A stretch of 23,354 nt of DNA, from positions 1,064 to 24,417 of IMG/VR virus record IMGVR_UViG_3300030102_006998. The stretch is one strand, 5' to 3'. Below are positions 1 to 6,635 of the stretch, in pieces (the stretch's first letter is position 1; every line of letters begins with the position of its first letter). The position numbers and the translations under genes are program-made. Under the pieces are notes generated by a model. That model saw only the letters and a program-made list of their open reading frames with translations, was not told the DNA's origin and ran no database searches. This stretch comes from a virus.

Positions 1-304
1 TGAAGTGTACACTGACTCCGCTTTTTCTTACCCATTGCTTAGGATCTTGTTTGTTCTGGATTGCCCAACGACTCAACACATCTACCAATTGGTCTTTGCT
101 TAATTTTGCCTGATCAACTGCAACATCTATATCACCTGATGTTGGTGCAAGTCCTGTTGTGCCAAGAGTGTTTGCTTTGAGTTCTAAACCAGTCACTTTC
201 TCCAACCAGTCTAGTGTGGGAGCCACGTCTGCTTTGTTGATTCGAGTAGTTGCTATTTGACCATTAGGATCTTTGAATACATTACCGCCTTCATTCAGTA
301 TCAT
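1..304 (-). CDS. nucleotidyltransferase-like protein, C-terminus beyond the edge
   Basis: The first 101 residues are present; the gene runs off the left edge. It starts at an ATG (302-304) inside the last codons of the upstream gene, a 14-bp overlap, so the two are probably translationally coupled. Around residues 47-64 a Gly/Thr-rich turn is followed by SGDIDVAVD, which fits the G-S...D-x-D metal-binding motif of polymerase-beta-type nucleotidyltransferases, with D58 and D60 as likely metal ligands. Proteins with this N-terminus are, to my knowledge, common in T4-like marine phages. Substrate unknown. The fold call rests on one motif and the catalytic domain is incomplete here. Confidence 0.6.
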   Translation of the reverse strand, partial: MILNEGGNVFKDPNGQIATTRINKADVAPTLDWLEKVTGLELKANTLGTTGLAPTSGDIDVAVDQAKLSKDQLVDVLSRWAIQNKQDPKQWVRKSGVSVHF

Positions 305-554
305 CTTGCTTTCCTTCGATAATTTTTTTGATCCCAACTCTGAATTTCTTTGGATCACCATTTTTAATAGAGTTAATAAAACGTCTTTCAAGTTCCTGTG
401 CCACTTCAGGTGGATAGTTTTCCTTGATCGTTTGCATGATATTCACAGCACTTTCGATGATATTACTGCCAGTTGTTTCAATAAAGGCTTCTGTGTCTTG
501 AACACGTCCTATATTTCTCAACTCGTCTAAGATACTTCTTGTGCGTTTTTTCAT
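291..554 (-). CDS. small conserved viral-type protein, unknown function
   Basis: Encodes 87 residues, largely helical and charged, with no signal peptide or membrane segment. It begins MKKRTRSILDEL, and the C-terminal half is Lys-rich (DPKKF, GIKKII). I do not recognise an enzymatic motif. It is the first gene of a pair with the nucleotidyltransferase-like gene, overlapping it by 14 bp. A TAAATAC box lies 18 nt upstream of the ATG and an AGGG ribosome-binding sequence lies between, so this gene has a short leader. Similar short proteins occur in marine myoviruses as far as I recall; function unknown. Confidence 0.6.
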   Translation of the reverse strand: MKKRTRSILDELRNIGRVQDTEAFIETTGSNIIESAVNIMQTIKENYPPEVAQELERRFINSIKNGDPKKFRVGIKKIIEGKQDDTE

Positions 555-572
555 ATTTTAACCCTATTTTGT

Positions 573-579
573 GTATTTA
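573..579 (-). promoter_or_regulatory. TAAATAC box upstream of the 87-residue protein
   Basis: GTAAATAC on the minus strand, ending 18 nt before the ATG at 554. It matches the box found before many other genes here, but with a longer leader containing AGGG. Confidence 0.45.
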
Positions 580-623
580 CCGTAAGCAGATGAATTATAA
601 AGTAGGATTTCATTGATTCAATT

Positions 624-652
624 AGCATAACATCTACCAAATCGAATGTCAA
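624..652 (-). promoter_or_regulatory. sigma70-type promoter TTGACA-17-TATGCT
   Basis: On the minus strand TTGACA (647-652) is followed after 17 bp by TATGCT (624-629), reading towards the gene starting at 554. This would give a leader of about 60 nt. The TAAATAC box nearer the gene could be a second start site. Confidence 0.45.
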
Positions 653-692
653 TATGCTATTTTGATGATAGGTTTGCTGTGAAATGGAGTGT

Positions 693-1118
693 TTAATACA
701 TATTTGGGTTACACACTGCCGACATCCTCACGAACAGTTCATCGTAATCAAATACTACTCCGTGTACTTCTAAAAGGTATTTCTTTTGTAATTCATAGAC
801 CTCTAACTCGGTTGCTCGCCAACATTCAAATTTTTCACCAACAACTTCGTTCATGTCTTGCACATAGTGAAGAAGTTCATGTAGTAGAATGCCTTTGTCG
901 AACGCATTGTGAATGTCAAAGTTTTCATTCAAGTAGATGGTATTACTTTTTGGATCGTAAAATGCGTGTAATTTGCCAGTGCCTGTCTTTTCCTCACCAT
1001 AGAACATATCATTCATTTCTGTCTGTGACATCTGAATTATAGCAGGGTGAGGCACCTTTACATTGTAATCAGTCTCTGCGCCGATCCATAATAATAAAAA
1101 TGCAATTAAGGTCTTCAT
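693..1118 (-). CDS. secreted or membrane-anchored HExxH metallopeptidase-like protein
   Basis: Encodes 141 residues from the ATG at 1116-1118. This start is preferred over an in-frame one 45 nt upstream because it opens directly on a hydrophobic signal or anchor (residues 3-13, TLIAFLLLWIG). Residues 80-84 are HELLH, the zinc-binding HExxH motif with E81 as catalytic base; E105 or E108 could be the third ligand. It resembles the short DUF6647-like putative peptidases. The protein probably acts in the periplasm or at the inner membrane. It follows the gene at 1132-1335 by 13 bp but has its own TAAATAC box 4 nt before the ATG. Substrate unknown. Confidence 0.7.
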   Translation of the reverse strand: MKTLIAFLLLWIGAETDYNVKVPHPAIIQMSQTEMNDMFYGEEKTGTGKLHAFYDPKSNTIYLNENFDIHNAFDKGILLHELLHYVQDMNEVVGEKFECWRATELEVYELQKKYLLEVHGVVFDYDELFVRMSAVCNPNMY

Positions 1119-1122
1119 ATTA

Positions 1123-1129
1123 GTATTTA
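1123..1129 (-). promoter_or_regulatory. TAAATAC box, 4 nt before ATG
   Basis: Minus strand TTAAATAC-TAAT-ATG immediately before the metallopeptidase-like gene. No Shine-Dalgarno and no -35 are visible, so transcripts would be leaderless. Confidence 0.55.
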
Positions 1130-1131
1130 AT

Positions 1132-1335
1132 TTAAATTGGTTGTCCTTTCTGAGGTACCACACTAGGATCTGCTTCTACGCAATAAACTTCACCGTGACT
1201 GTCAGGATAGTTGGTCATGAACCATTGCTTTGCGTTAGAACTTTCTGCTAGACATTCTTCCTGTGTGTCAAACCAACCAGTGATTTGGCTACAATCGAAC
1301 CCGATACAGACTGTGATAATCATTAACCATTTCAT
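1132..1335 (-). CDS. small secreted Cys-containing protein
   Basis: Encodes 67 residues. The N-terminus (KWLMIITVCIGFDC) is hydrophobic and looks like a signal sequence. The remainder has several cysteines and a WFDTQEECL stretch, a pattern shared with the protein at 10805-11116 (FNTMEECKAEL), so the two may belong to one family of small exported proteins. A box reading TAAGTAC lies 4 nt before the ATG. Function unknown. Confidence 0.6.
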   Translation of the reverse strand: MKWLMIITVCIGFDCSQITGWFDTQEECLAESSNAKQWFMTNYPDSHGEVYCVEADPSVVPQKGQPI

Positions 1336-1339
1336 AATA

Positions 1340-1346
1340 GTACTTA
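1340..1346 (-). promoter_or_regulatory. TAAGTAC variant of the TAAATAC box
   Basis: Minus strand TTTAAGTAC-TATT-ATG, with the same 4-nt spacing as the boxes of the metallopeptidase-like gene, hemA and speD. Confidence 0.5.
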
Positions 1347-1377
1347 AATCCTTTTGTGTGTATGTTCAGTACTATTA

Positions 1378-1494
1378 TTACTGACTTGACAACATACCAG
1401 GTTTGTGATAAACACAACCCAGAATGTATTGAGGTAGGTACATCAACCACGCATGGCTTCTGATAGTTAATACGTTGTAAGTTGATGTTTTCAT
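1378..1494 (-). CDS. possible 38-residue protein
   Basis: ATG at 1492-1494, stop TAA at 1378-1380. The product has hydrophobic and aromatic residues (AWLMYLPQYILGCVY) and could be membrane associated. Support: it fills an otherwise empty gap, and a TAAATAA box ends 6 nt before the ATG. Against: it is very short, with no homologue I recognise. The rest of 1336-1515 shows nothing else. Confidence 0.3.
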   Translation of the reverse strand: MKTSTYNVLTIRSHAWLMYLPQYILGCVYHKPGMLSSQ

Positions 1495-1515
1495 ATAAAG
1501 TTATTTATCAAGTGA

Positions 1516-1614
1516 TTATAATATATTAAATGTTCCTAGTATCATACAAACTAGTACATAAACTAGGTAACCTAATAATAGGTAGCCAACTATTTTTTCG
1601 GGCCAACTAAACAT
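1516..1614 (-). CDS. tiny single-span membrane protein
   Basis: Encodes 32 residues beginning MFSWPEKIVGYLLLGYLVYV. Most of it is one hydrophobic helix (residues 9-30), so it should be an inner-membrane miniprotein. The ATG lies 3 bp after the stop codon of the gene at 1618-1896, which suggests translational coupling and is the main support. Function unknown. Confidence 0.45.
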   Translation of the reverse strand: MFSWPEKIVGYLLLGYLVYVLVCMILGTFNIL

Positions 1615-1617
1615 AAA

Positions 1618-1896
1618 TTAATGAATTGTTTTGTTTTGGTTTATAATCTGCTGTTTAACTTGTTCAATATGGGCAAGTTCTTGATTGATTCTGTTTTGAA
1701 AATATTCTATGCAGATTTCATTCTTCCATCTTTGTCTTTGATCCTTAGGGTCTTTTGATTGTTCAAGATGTTCGTTTTGTTTTTTTAGAAAGTCTACTTC
1801 TTCCTTGTAGAGATCCACAAGGTTTATCTCCTCCATCGGAAAGTCGTCGTCGAATGGTTGGTGCATAACATTAATATTTATGCTAGATTTGTTCAT
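1618..1896 (-). CDS. hypothetical coiled-coil protein
   Basis: Encodes 92 residues, acidic at the N-terminus (PFDDDFPMEEI), then a long Lys/Glu/Gln-rich segment (about 30-90) expected to form a coiled coil. No signal or membrane segment. It overlaps the end of the oxygenase gene by 14 bp, so it is probably coupled to it. I recognise no family. Confidence 0.55.
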   Translation of the reverse strand: MNKSSININVMHQPFDDDFPMEEINLVDLYKEEVDFLKKQNEHLEQSKDPKDQRQRWKNEICIEYFQNRINQELAHIEQVKQQIINQNKTIH

Positions 1897-2557
1897 TAGG
1901 TGGTAGTGTGGCTGTTTTGTTTGCTATTGCTAATTGGGTCACATTGTCATAACCAAACTGCCCAAAAGCAAATAGGTTAAATGCAACACAGTATCTATCG
2001 TTGTCGCTTTCGCTTGGAAATACTGAATGCCAAAGTGTGCTAGGAAATAAAAGCAACATATTATTCTGTGGACGCACTGCCCAACCTTCCACATTAAAAT
2101 AGTTGTAGTTCTTATTGTTGAAAGGCACATTCACAGTTGGTGTGAAAAGATTGTAATGATTTTTATCTTTGTGAAATAAGACATCGCCACTCTTGTCATC
2201 TGTTTGCAGATACAAAATACCACTCAGCATACTGTTGGCGTGATTGTGTGGACCGCTTTCATCACCCTTGATGTGTTTGCTACTCCAACTGTTGGTCATT
2301 TCAAATTTTGCTTCTTGGCTGACATCTAACACATCATGAATAAAATGTTGTGCGTGTGTCATTATTAAAGACTTTAAATTTTTTAATTTCGGTGAGTCTA
2401 ATAAAAATTTGTTAGTGCTACCATATCCATTGTCAGCAGGATATCTTTTGTACTCTGTGCTTTTCACAAAGTCAATAGAGTCTTGGTCAATAGTTTGTAT
2501 CATTGATTGATATAATGGAATACCAAACAATGGAGTCACTTGAAATTTATCAGTCAT
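1883..2557 (-). CDS. 2-oxoglutarate/Fe(II)-dependent oxygenase, phage type
   Basis: Encodes 224 residues and resembles the TIGR02466 family of putative 2OG/Fe(II) oxygenases found in marine phages and bacteria. The cupin-like core shows H104-N-H106 followed by SMLSGILYL, and later FPSTLWHSVFP with H177, then R188 in DRYCVAFN. In this superfamily two His and an acidic residue bind iron and the Arg binds 2-oxoglutarate. Here the first motif is H-x-H rather than H-x-D, as is usual in this subfamily as I recall it. Substrate unknown; a hydroxylase is likely. Its promoter is TTGACT-17-TACAAT with the ATG only 6 nt after the -10, so the message should be almost leaderless. Two further oxygenases lie at 12079 and 14325. 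Confidence 0.8.
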   Translation of the reverse strand: MTDKFQVTPLFGIPLYQSMIQTIDQDSIDFVKSTEYKRYPADNGYGSTNKFLLDSPKLKNLKSLIMTHAQHFIHDVLDVSQEAKFEMTNSWSSKHIKGDESGPHNHANSMLSGILYLQTDDKSGDVLFHKDKNHYNLFTPTVNVPFNNKNYNYFNVEGWAVRPQNNMLLLFPSTLWHSVFPSESDNDRYCVAFNLFAFGQFGYDNVTQLAIANKTATLPPNEQI

Positions 2558-2563
2558 GAGTTT

Positions 2564-2592
2564 ATTGTACTACGACTACCAAAATAAGTCAA
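2564..2592 (-). promoter_or_regulatory. sigma70 promoter, near-leaderless
   Basis: Minus strand TTGACT (2587-2592), 17 bp, TACAAT (2564-2569), then AAACTC and the ATG at 2557. The -35 directly abuts the stop codon of the DUF454 gene. No Shine-Dalgarno. Confidence 0.65.
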
Positions 2593-3006
2593 CTATTTTA
2601 ACCAGCCGATTTTCTTGCCTTCTTTGATCCTTCGAGAATGTTCTTCAACTGTGCTAGGAAAACGCCATGCCCATACAGCCACCAGTGCCATAAACACACC
2701 TGACCATAACACTGCTTTCATATTGCCTGTGAAATACCAAGTGAATGCCAAGGTAGTGGACATCACAAATACCATTGCGTATTTGCCCTTTTGCGGAAAC
2801 ACTTTCTTCTGTGTCCAGTTTGTTAGGAATTTGCCAAACCATGGATGGTTGTATAACCAACGTTCCATCTTCTTGTTTGACTTTGCAAAACAATAAGCAG
2901 AGAACACAAGGAAAATACTGAATGGTATTCCTGGTGTAATGAAGCCTATGTATGCTATGGCTAAACTTATGAATCCTAAAGCCATAAAAATATATTTCTT
3001 AATCAT
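2593..3006 (-). CDS. DUF454 (YbaN-like) inner-membrane protein
   Basis: Encodes 137 residues with the DUF454 layout. An N-terminal hydrophobic pair (residues 5-37) carries the GxITPGIPFSIFLVFSAYCFAKS-type signature. A basic loop follows with WLYNHPWFGKFL, then two more hydrophobic segments (about 78-113) and a basic tail. The family is widespread in proteobacteria and of unknown biochemical role. The ATG overlaps the hemA stop by 8 bp, so it is translated together with ALAS. In some bacteria ybaN-type genes lie near haem or iron genes, but that link is only suggestive here. Confidence 0.85.
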   Translation of the reverse strand: MIKKYIFMALGFISLAIAYIGFITPGIPFSIFLVFSAYCFAKSNKKMERWLYNHPWFGKFLTNWTQKKVFPQKGKYAMVFVMSTTLAFTWYFTGNMKAVLWSGVFMALVAVWAWRFPSTVEEHSRRIKEGKKIGWLK

Positions 3007-4189
3007 GATATACCTCTGTTAATTTATCTGTTAGATCACTTATCATTGCGTCAGTGTGCATAGGTGTAGGAGCAAATCTCAGTCTCTCTGTGCCCTTTGC
3101 CACTGTTGGATAATTGATCGGTTGTACGTAGATGTCATGATCAAATAATAATGTGTCACTGATCTTCTTGCACTTGATAGGATCTCTGACCATAACTGGA
3201 ACCAAATGTGTTTCATTAGGATACACTTCAATATCGTTTTCTTTTAATAATGTTTTCAATTCCATTGCTTTTTCTTGATGTTGATTTCTTAAATCTCTTC
3301 CACCATCATCTTTTAGATACTTAACACTTGCCAATGCTCCTGCACAAATAACTGGCGGAATGCTGGTTGTGAATATAAAGCCGGGCGATATACTTCTTAT
3401 AGCATCTACAATTTCTTTGTCGCCTGCAATATATCCGCCATGCAATCCAACTGCTTTACTGAAACTGCCACTAACAATATCAACTCTGTCTTGCAAACCA
3501 ATTTTCTCTAACCAACCTGCTCCTGTGTGTCCGTAAAGTCCAACTGCATGAACTTCATCAATGTAAGTGATTGCTTTGTATTTGTCTGCTAAATCTAAAA
3601 TTTCTTTTATAGTTGCTACATCACCTTCCATGCTGTACACAGATTCAAATATCAAACAAGGTGTGCCTTTAACTGCTTTTAATTTTTCTTCTAGGTCTTC
3701 CATATTATTGTGTTTGAACAGATGCTTGGGTGCTTTACTTTTTAATATGCCTTGCACCAAGGACGCATGATTGTTATCATCACTTACGAATTCTATGTCA
3801 TCAATAATTTTTGTTAATGATATTAAGGTCCACTCATTGGCAACAAATGCCGATGTGTGTATGAGTGCTGATTCTTTTTTGTGCCATCTTGCAACTTCAG
3901 ATTCCAATGCCACGTGATAGTGTGTTGTACCAGATATATTTCTAGTTCCACCTGATCCAGCACCCGACTTGTCAAGAGCAGTGTGCATGGCATCAAGGAC
4001 AACTTTGTGTTGAGCCATACCTAAATAATCGTTGGCACACCAGTTGATAACATTTTTAATTCCGTATTTGCTGTACCATATGGTTCTAGGAAAGTTGCCT
4101 GCTTCACGAAGCACATCGTTGAACACACGATAGTTGCCTGCTTCTTTCAAGGCATCAGTAATTTTTACAAAAGGATCTTTGGATATCAT
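2999..4189 (-). CDS. hemA: 5-aminolevulinate synthase
   Basis: Encodes 396 residues, normal length for the family. ALAS condenses glycine and succinyl-CoA to 5-aminolevulinate, the first step of the alphaproteobacterial (C4) haem pathway, using pyridoxal phosphate in the cytosol. Visible signatures: WCANDYLGMAQ (50-60), SGAGSGGTRNISGTTHYH (75-92), DEVHAVGLYG with D211 and H214 contacting the cofactor, SGSFSKAVG with K245 as the PLP lysine, and the C-terminal INYPTVAKGTERLRFAPTP. Most ALAS enzymes have GTLGKAFG at the lysine; GSFSKAVG is a small departure also seen in other alpha-oxoamine synthases, but the rest is ALAS-specific. A TAAATAC box lies 4 nt before the ATG, without a Shine-Dalgarno. 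It forms an operon with the DUF454 gene. No other haem genes are in the window. Confidence 0.95.
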   Translation of the reverse strand: MISKDPFVKITDALKEAGNYRVFNDVLREAGNFPRTIWYSKYGIKNVINWCANDYLGMAQHKVVLDAMHTALDKSGAGSGGTRNISGTTHYHVALESEVARWHKKESALIHTSAFVANEWTLISLTKIIDDIEFVSDDNNHASLVQGILKSKAPKHLFKHNNMEDLEEKLKAVKGTPCLIFESVYSMEGDVATIKEILDLADKYKAITYIDEVHAVGLYGHTGAGWLEKIGLQDRVDIVSGSFSKAVGLHGGYIAGDKEIVDAIRSISPGFIFTTSIPPVICAGALASVKYLKDDGGRDLRNQHQEKAMELKTLLKENDIEVYPNETHLVPVMVRDPIKCKKISDTLLFDHDIYVQPINYPTVAKGTERLRFAPTPMHTDAMISDLTDKLTEVYHD

Positions 4190-4193
4190 ACTT

Positions 4194-4204
4194 GTATTTA
4201 TTAT
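4194..4204 (-). promoter_or_regulatory. TAAATAC box of hemA
   Basis: Minus strand TATAATAAATAC-AAGT-ATG. A TATAAT overlaps the box, but no -35 is visible at the right distance. Expected transcript is leaderless or nearly so. Confidence 0.6.
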
Positions 4205-4217
4205 ATGCGTAGTTAAT

Positions 4218-4757
4218 TTAGATGTATTTGTCTATGATTTGTTTGCTACAGATTTGAACTGCCTTCTCGTAGATTAAGTTGGTAGGTGTGTTCAATGCCA
4301 ACTCATCAGATGGTTCTGCTGTCATCCAACACTTGCTATTAATTTCTCCTTCTAATTGTCCTGGAGACCAAAGGCTCAAACCACTAAACACTCTCCATTG
4401 CTTTGGTTGATCCTGTTCATGTATCTTTTTCAACATCTGTGCATCACTTGTCAAACTGATTCCGTATTCAAGTGGTAAAGTGTTTTTACAACTCCATTCA
4501 TTTGTGTGAAGCATTAATATATTGCCTTGATTGACTGGACCTCCTGAATAAACTAAATCAGAAATATTAATAGTCTTGAAACCTTTTACTTGAAATATCT
4601 TTTGTAATTTTGTTCTGGTAGGTTTGTTAAGTATGATTCCTGCCACGTGTTGTGGAGATTCTTCATACAGATAGACAACACTCCTATCAAAAGCACTGTC
4701 GGCTCTCATTTTAGGAGTACTCACAAGAATTTTATTTGTCCATTTGTTTTCTATCAT
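4218..4757 (-). CDS. yqgE: YqgE/AlgH family protein (DUF179)
   Basis: Encodes 179 residues, the usual size. It has the family opening, KILVSTPKMRADSAFDRSVV, then VAGIILNKPT and YSGGPVNQGNILMLH, which are the conserved DUF179 blocks. The biochemical role of YqgE is not established; in pseudomonads AlgH was linked to alginate regulation. The start codon shares one base with the stop of the upstream basic-protein gene (TAATG), so a typical bacterial gene is translationally coupled to a viral-looking one. Confidence 0.9.
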   Translation of the reverse strand: MIENKWTNKILVSTPKMRADSAFDRSVVYLYEESPQHVAGIILNKPTRTKLQKIFQVKGFKTINISDLVYSGGPVNQGNILMLHTNEWSCKNTLPLEYGISLTSDAQMLKKIHEQDQPKQWRVFSGLSLWSPGQLEGEINSKCWMTAEPSDELALNTPTNLIYEKAVQICSKQIIDKYI

Positions 4758-4990
4758 TACTTGTACAAAGGTAAAGGACCACCATAAGGTTTTCCTTTAA
4801 TCTTTTTTCCTGCAACGTAAACTCTTTTTTTGCCTACTTTGTATGATTTCTTGCCTGATCTTTTTCTTAAGCCTTGTGATTTACATGAAGCCAGTTGACT
4901 GGCACCAAGAGCAGAGTCTGGCTTTTTACTTCTACAAAGAGCCTTACTTGCTGGTCCTTCTTCTTTGGATATGAATTCAACTATCTTCAT
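4757..4990 (-). CDS. small basic protein of marine-phage type
   Basis: Encodes 77 residues. The N-terminal part (ISKEEGPASKALCRSKKP) is followed by ALGASQLASCKSQGLRKR and a very basic tail with KKRVYVAGKKIKGKPYGGPL. I recall near-identical organisation in small proteins of T4-like cyanophages and pelagiphages, where the role is unknown; the charge suggests nucleic-acid or virion binding. First gene of a unit with yqgE, with a TAAATAT box 4 nt before the ATG. Confidence 0.7.
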   Translation of the reverse strand: MKIVEFISKEEGPASKALCRSKKPDSALGASQLASCKSQGLRKRSGKKSYKVGKKRVYVAGKKIKGKPYGGPLPLYK

Positions 4991-4994
4991 ACAA

Positions 4995-5001
4995 ATATTT
5001 A
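4995..5001 (-). promoter_or_regulatory. TAAATAT box, 4 nt before ATG
   Basis: Minus strand GTAAATAT-TTGT-ATG before the basic-protein/yqgE unit. It overlaps the last codons of the upstream gene. No -35 or Shine-Dalgarno. Confidence 0.55.
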
Positions 5002-5208
5002 CCTATATTGATCCGCTGGATCACCCATAACTGTAACCGGACACAGTTTAAATGTAAGCACCTTCCTGGTACCTCTTGTGGTATTAATCACAATGTCACC
5101 AGACTTTTCAAAGTGTTCTATTTTTGTTATTCTTGCTTTCTCTTGTTTTTTGCCAACAAGTATTTCTTGACCAAGTTGTAGATTGATCTGAATGGAATTT
5201 AAGTTCAT
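4999..5208 (-). CDS. small hypothetical protein, possibly viral type
   Basis: Encodes 69 residues from the ATG at 5206-5208. An in-frame ATG 12 nt upstream exists, but the sequence GGAGG lies between the two with 5 nt spacing to the downstream one, which makes the latter the better start. The product looks like a small beta-rich domain (LQLGQEILVGKKQEKARITKI, then VINTTRGTRKVL). No catalytic motif. It follows speD and has a TATAAATAC box at the speD stop codon. Function unknown. Confidence 0.6.
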   Translation of the reverse strand: MNLNSIQINLQLGQEILVGKKQEKARITKIEHFEKSGDIVINTTRGTRKVLTFKLCPVTVMGDPADQYR

Positions 5209-5242
5209 AACTGCCTCCATTAGATTAGTTTGAATTGCAGTT

Positions 5243-5249
5243 GTATTTA
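5243..5249 (-). promoter_or_regulatory. TATAAATAC box with downstream Shine-Dalgarno
   Basis: Minus strand ATATAAATAC overlapping the speD stop codon, a full match to the T4 late-promoter consensus TATAAATA. Unlike most boxes here it is followed by a 34-nt leader and a GGAGG (around 5213-5218) before the ATG at 5208. Confidence 0.5.
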
Positions 5250-5624
5250 TATGGTAAGTTCTGTGAAACCTTTTTCTCTGTCTAGGTACTTGTATTCTAC
5301 TTTAATAGGCTTTAGTTCTTGCATAATATCTAAGACACTTTGTGGCTTGAATGGTCCACAAGTGTACACATCAAGTTGTACAAGAGCAGGATTAACTTCG
5401 TCCCATATGTGCATGGCAATATGACTGGTTTCAATAATTGCAAATGCTGTGACTCCTCTGTTGCCTTTCATTTTGCAGTATGACGCTGTAGGTCCGTACA
5501 TTGCTTTCATATCAATCGATTTTATTATACGATTTAAGAATTTGATTGCTTTATTTCTTCGTGTGATAGGCTCAGAAACTTCTGCTCTAATAATAATGTG
5601 TTTGTGTTCTAGTACTTTTGTCAT
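5247..5624 (-). CDS. speD: S-adenosylmethionine decarboxylase family pyruvoyl enzyme
   Basis: Encodes 125 residues, the size of the prokaryotic class-1b proenzyme. The precursor self-cleaves before a serine that becomes the pyruvoyl group. Here the motif is IETSHIAMHIWDE (64-76), giving S67 as pyruvoyl serine and H72 as processing histidine. C89 in DVYTCG matches the proton-donor cysteine. Classical enzymes have ESH before the cleavage point; here the preceding residue is Thr (ETSH), a pattern I associate with phage and SAR11-like homologues. AdoMet decarboxylase supplies aminopropyl groups for spermidine, but some phage and bacterial SpeD homologues are known to have become ornithine or arginine decarboxylases, so the substrate is uncertain. 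No spermidine synthase is in the window. A TAAATAG box lies 4 nt before the ATG. Confidence 0.85.
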   Translation of the reverse strand: MTKVLEHKHIIIRAEVSEPITRRNKAIKFLNRIIKSIDMKAMYGPTASYCKMKGNRGVTAFAIIETSHIAMHIWDEVNPALVQLDVYTCGPFKPQSVLDIMQELKPIKVEYKYLDREKGFTELTI

Positions 5625-5628
5625 CGCT

Positions 5629-5635
5629 CTATTTA
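5629..5635 (-). promoter_or_regulatory. TAAATAG box of speD
   Basis: Minus strand GTAAATAG-AGCG-ATG. No Shine-Dalgarno. It is divergent from the sigma70 promoter at 5669-5697. Confidence 0.55.
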
Positions 5636-5668
5636 CAAAAAACCAATAAAATCAACCTTTTTGCACAG

Positions 5669-5697
5669 TTGACATTTTGGTGTTGTGATGTTAATAT
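5669..5697 (+). promoter_or_regulatory. sigma70 promoter, near-leaderless
   Basis: TTGACA (5669-5674), 17 bp, TAATAT (5692-5697), then AAAGT and ATG at 5703. The expected transcription start falls at or next to the start codon. Confidence 0.65.
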
Positions 5698-5702
5698 AAA
5701 GT

Positions 5703-5930
5703 ATGATGAGAATAATGTCAACAATTATTTTGTTTATTGCTTTGACCGGATGTTCAGCCACAGTTGGTGAATGGAATCACGGTACGAAAGCCAAAGGATA
5801 TCGATCCCATGATGTTTGCACGATTTGTGGTGAACAGATAAAATGGTTTCAACATGATCCAAATGGAGTTGAAAAGCAATTACAAGATTTGGATTACTAT
5901 AATAACCCAGATGTCATTATCAATTACTAA
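5703..5930 (+). CDS. small lipoprotein with CxxC motif
   Basis: Encodes 75 residues. The hydrophobic N-terminus ends in a lipobox, FIALTGC (C17), so the mature protein should be a lipid-anchored envelope protein. The mature part contains CTICGEQ, a CxxC pair that could bind metal or be redox active. Function unknown. The start is one of two consecutive ATGs placed 5 nt after a -10 element. Confidence 0.65.
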   Translation: MMRIMSTIILFIALTGCSATVGEWNHGTKAKGYRSHDVCTICGEQIKWFQHDPNGVEKQLQDLDYYNNPDVIINY

Positions 5931-5960
5931 AAACCCAATTTTTATGCGGTTTCTAGTAGG

Positions 5961-5990
5961 TTGACTGTTAATGCCAAAATGTGTTATAAT
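5961..5990 (+). promoter_or_regulatory. sigma70 promoter TTGACT-18-TATAAT of the tiny-gene cluster
   Basis: TTGACT (5961-5966), 18 bp, TATAAT (5985-5990), about 20 nt before the ATG at 6011, with AAGGAG between. It is an ordinary leadered promoter, in contrast to its neighbours. Confidence 0.75.
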
Positions 5991-6010
5991 AGATTAACTA
6001 AGGAGATAAA

Positions 6011-6199
6011 ATGCAGACTGAATACAATAAAGAGCAAGTTGCCAATTTAGAAAGGCAAAAGATTGCAATCAAAGACGAACTAGAGTTTACAACTAACATC
6101 AAAAGAATAATTGAGTTGGAAGAAAAGTTATATGAAGTTGAGGACACAATATCTAAACTAACAAACCCTGCGAGGAATGATGTCAAAGAAATCAACTAA
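6011..6199 (+). CDS. small coiled-coil protein
   Basis: Encodes 62 residues rich in Glu, Lys and Ile/Leu, predicted as one coiled-coil helix over most of its length. Strong AAGGAG ribosome-binding site and a good promoter support it. It is the first gene of a chain of at least eight tiny genes that overlap by a few bases. Function unknown. Confidence 0.65.
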   Translation: MQTEYNKEQVANLERQKIAIKDELEFTTNIKRIIELEEKLYEVEDTISKLTNPARNDVKEIN

Positions 6200-6317
6200 A
6201 CTTACAAAAAGAGAGAAACAGATATTAATCAAAGAACTATTAGAGTTTTGGCCCTTGAGTATTGTGGTGCCGGCGTGTATAATTGCAATTCTAGTAGGCG
6301 CTTGGATGGGAGTATAA
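6180..6317 (+). CDS. tiny membrane protein
   Basis: Encodes 45 residues: a basic N-terminus (KKSTKLTKREK), then one hydrophobic span (about 26-44, LSIVVPACIIAILVGAWMG). It overlaps the preceding gene by 20 bp in another frame, with GAGG just before a double ATG. Its stop shares a base with the next start (TAATG). Likely a single-pass inner-membrane protein; function unknown. Confidence 0.55.
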   Translation: MSKKSTKLTKREKQILIKELLEFWPLSIVVPACIIAILVGAWMGV

Positions 6318-6499
6318 TGGAAATAGTTTTATTTTTTACAGGTATCAGTGCAATCATTTACATGAGTTACAAGTTAGGTAAGGATCGTGGCACAATGTTA
6401 GCCAGCGAAAGAGCAGTAGACTTAATGATTGCTATGGGTTATCTTAAAGAAAGAGCAGACGGAGAGATAGAAAAGGTAAATGATGAACAGTCTAAGTAA
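6317..6499 (+). CDS. small membrane-anchored protein
   Basis: Encodes 60 residues starting MEIVLFFTGISAIIYMSYKL: an N-terminal transmembrane segment and a charged helical tail. The TAATG overlap with the gene before and GGGAG just upstream select this start over an in-frame one at 6248. It is part of the tiny-gene chain. Function unknown. Confidence 0.6.
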   Translation: MEIVLFFTGISAIIYMSYKLGKDRGTMLASERAVDLMIAMGYLKERADGEIEKVNDEQSK

Positions 6500-6635
6500 A
6501 ATATTTGAACCAAGTAAAGAACGTTTAATTAATAACGCAAGAACAATGATGCTGACAGCACAAGACCCGTGGTTCAAATCATATTGGGAAAAGGTGTACA
6601 AGCATCTATTAAAAGTATATGGGAGGTTAAACTAA
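6483..6635 (+). CDS. small hypothetical protein
   Basis: Encodes 50 residues from the second of two adjacent ATGs (the first is at 6480). Amphipathic and basic, with aromatic residues (DPWFKSYWEKVYKHLLKVYG). It overlaps the previous gene by 17 bp and shares its stop with the next start (TAATG). No family recognised. Confidence 0.5.
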   Translation: MNSLSKIFEPSKERLINNARTMMLTAQDPWFKSYWEKVYKHLLKVYGRLN

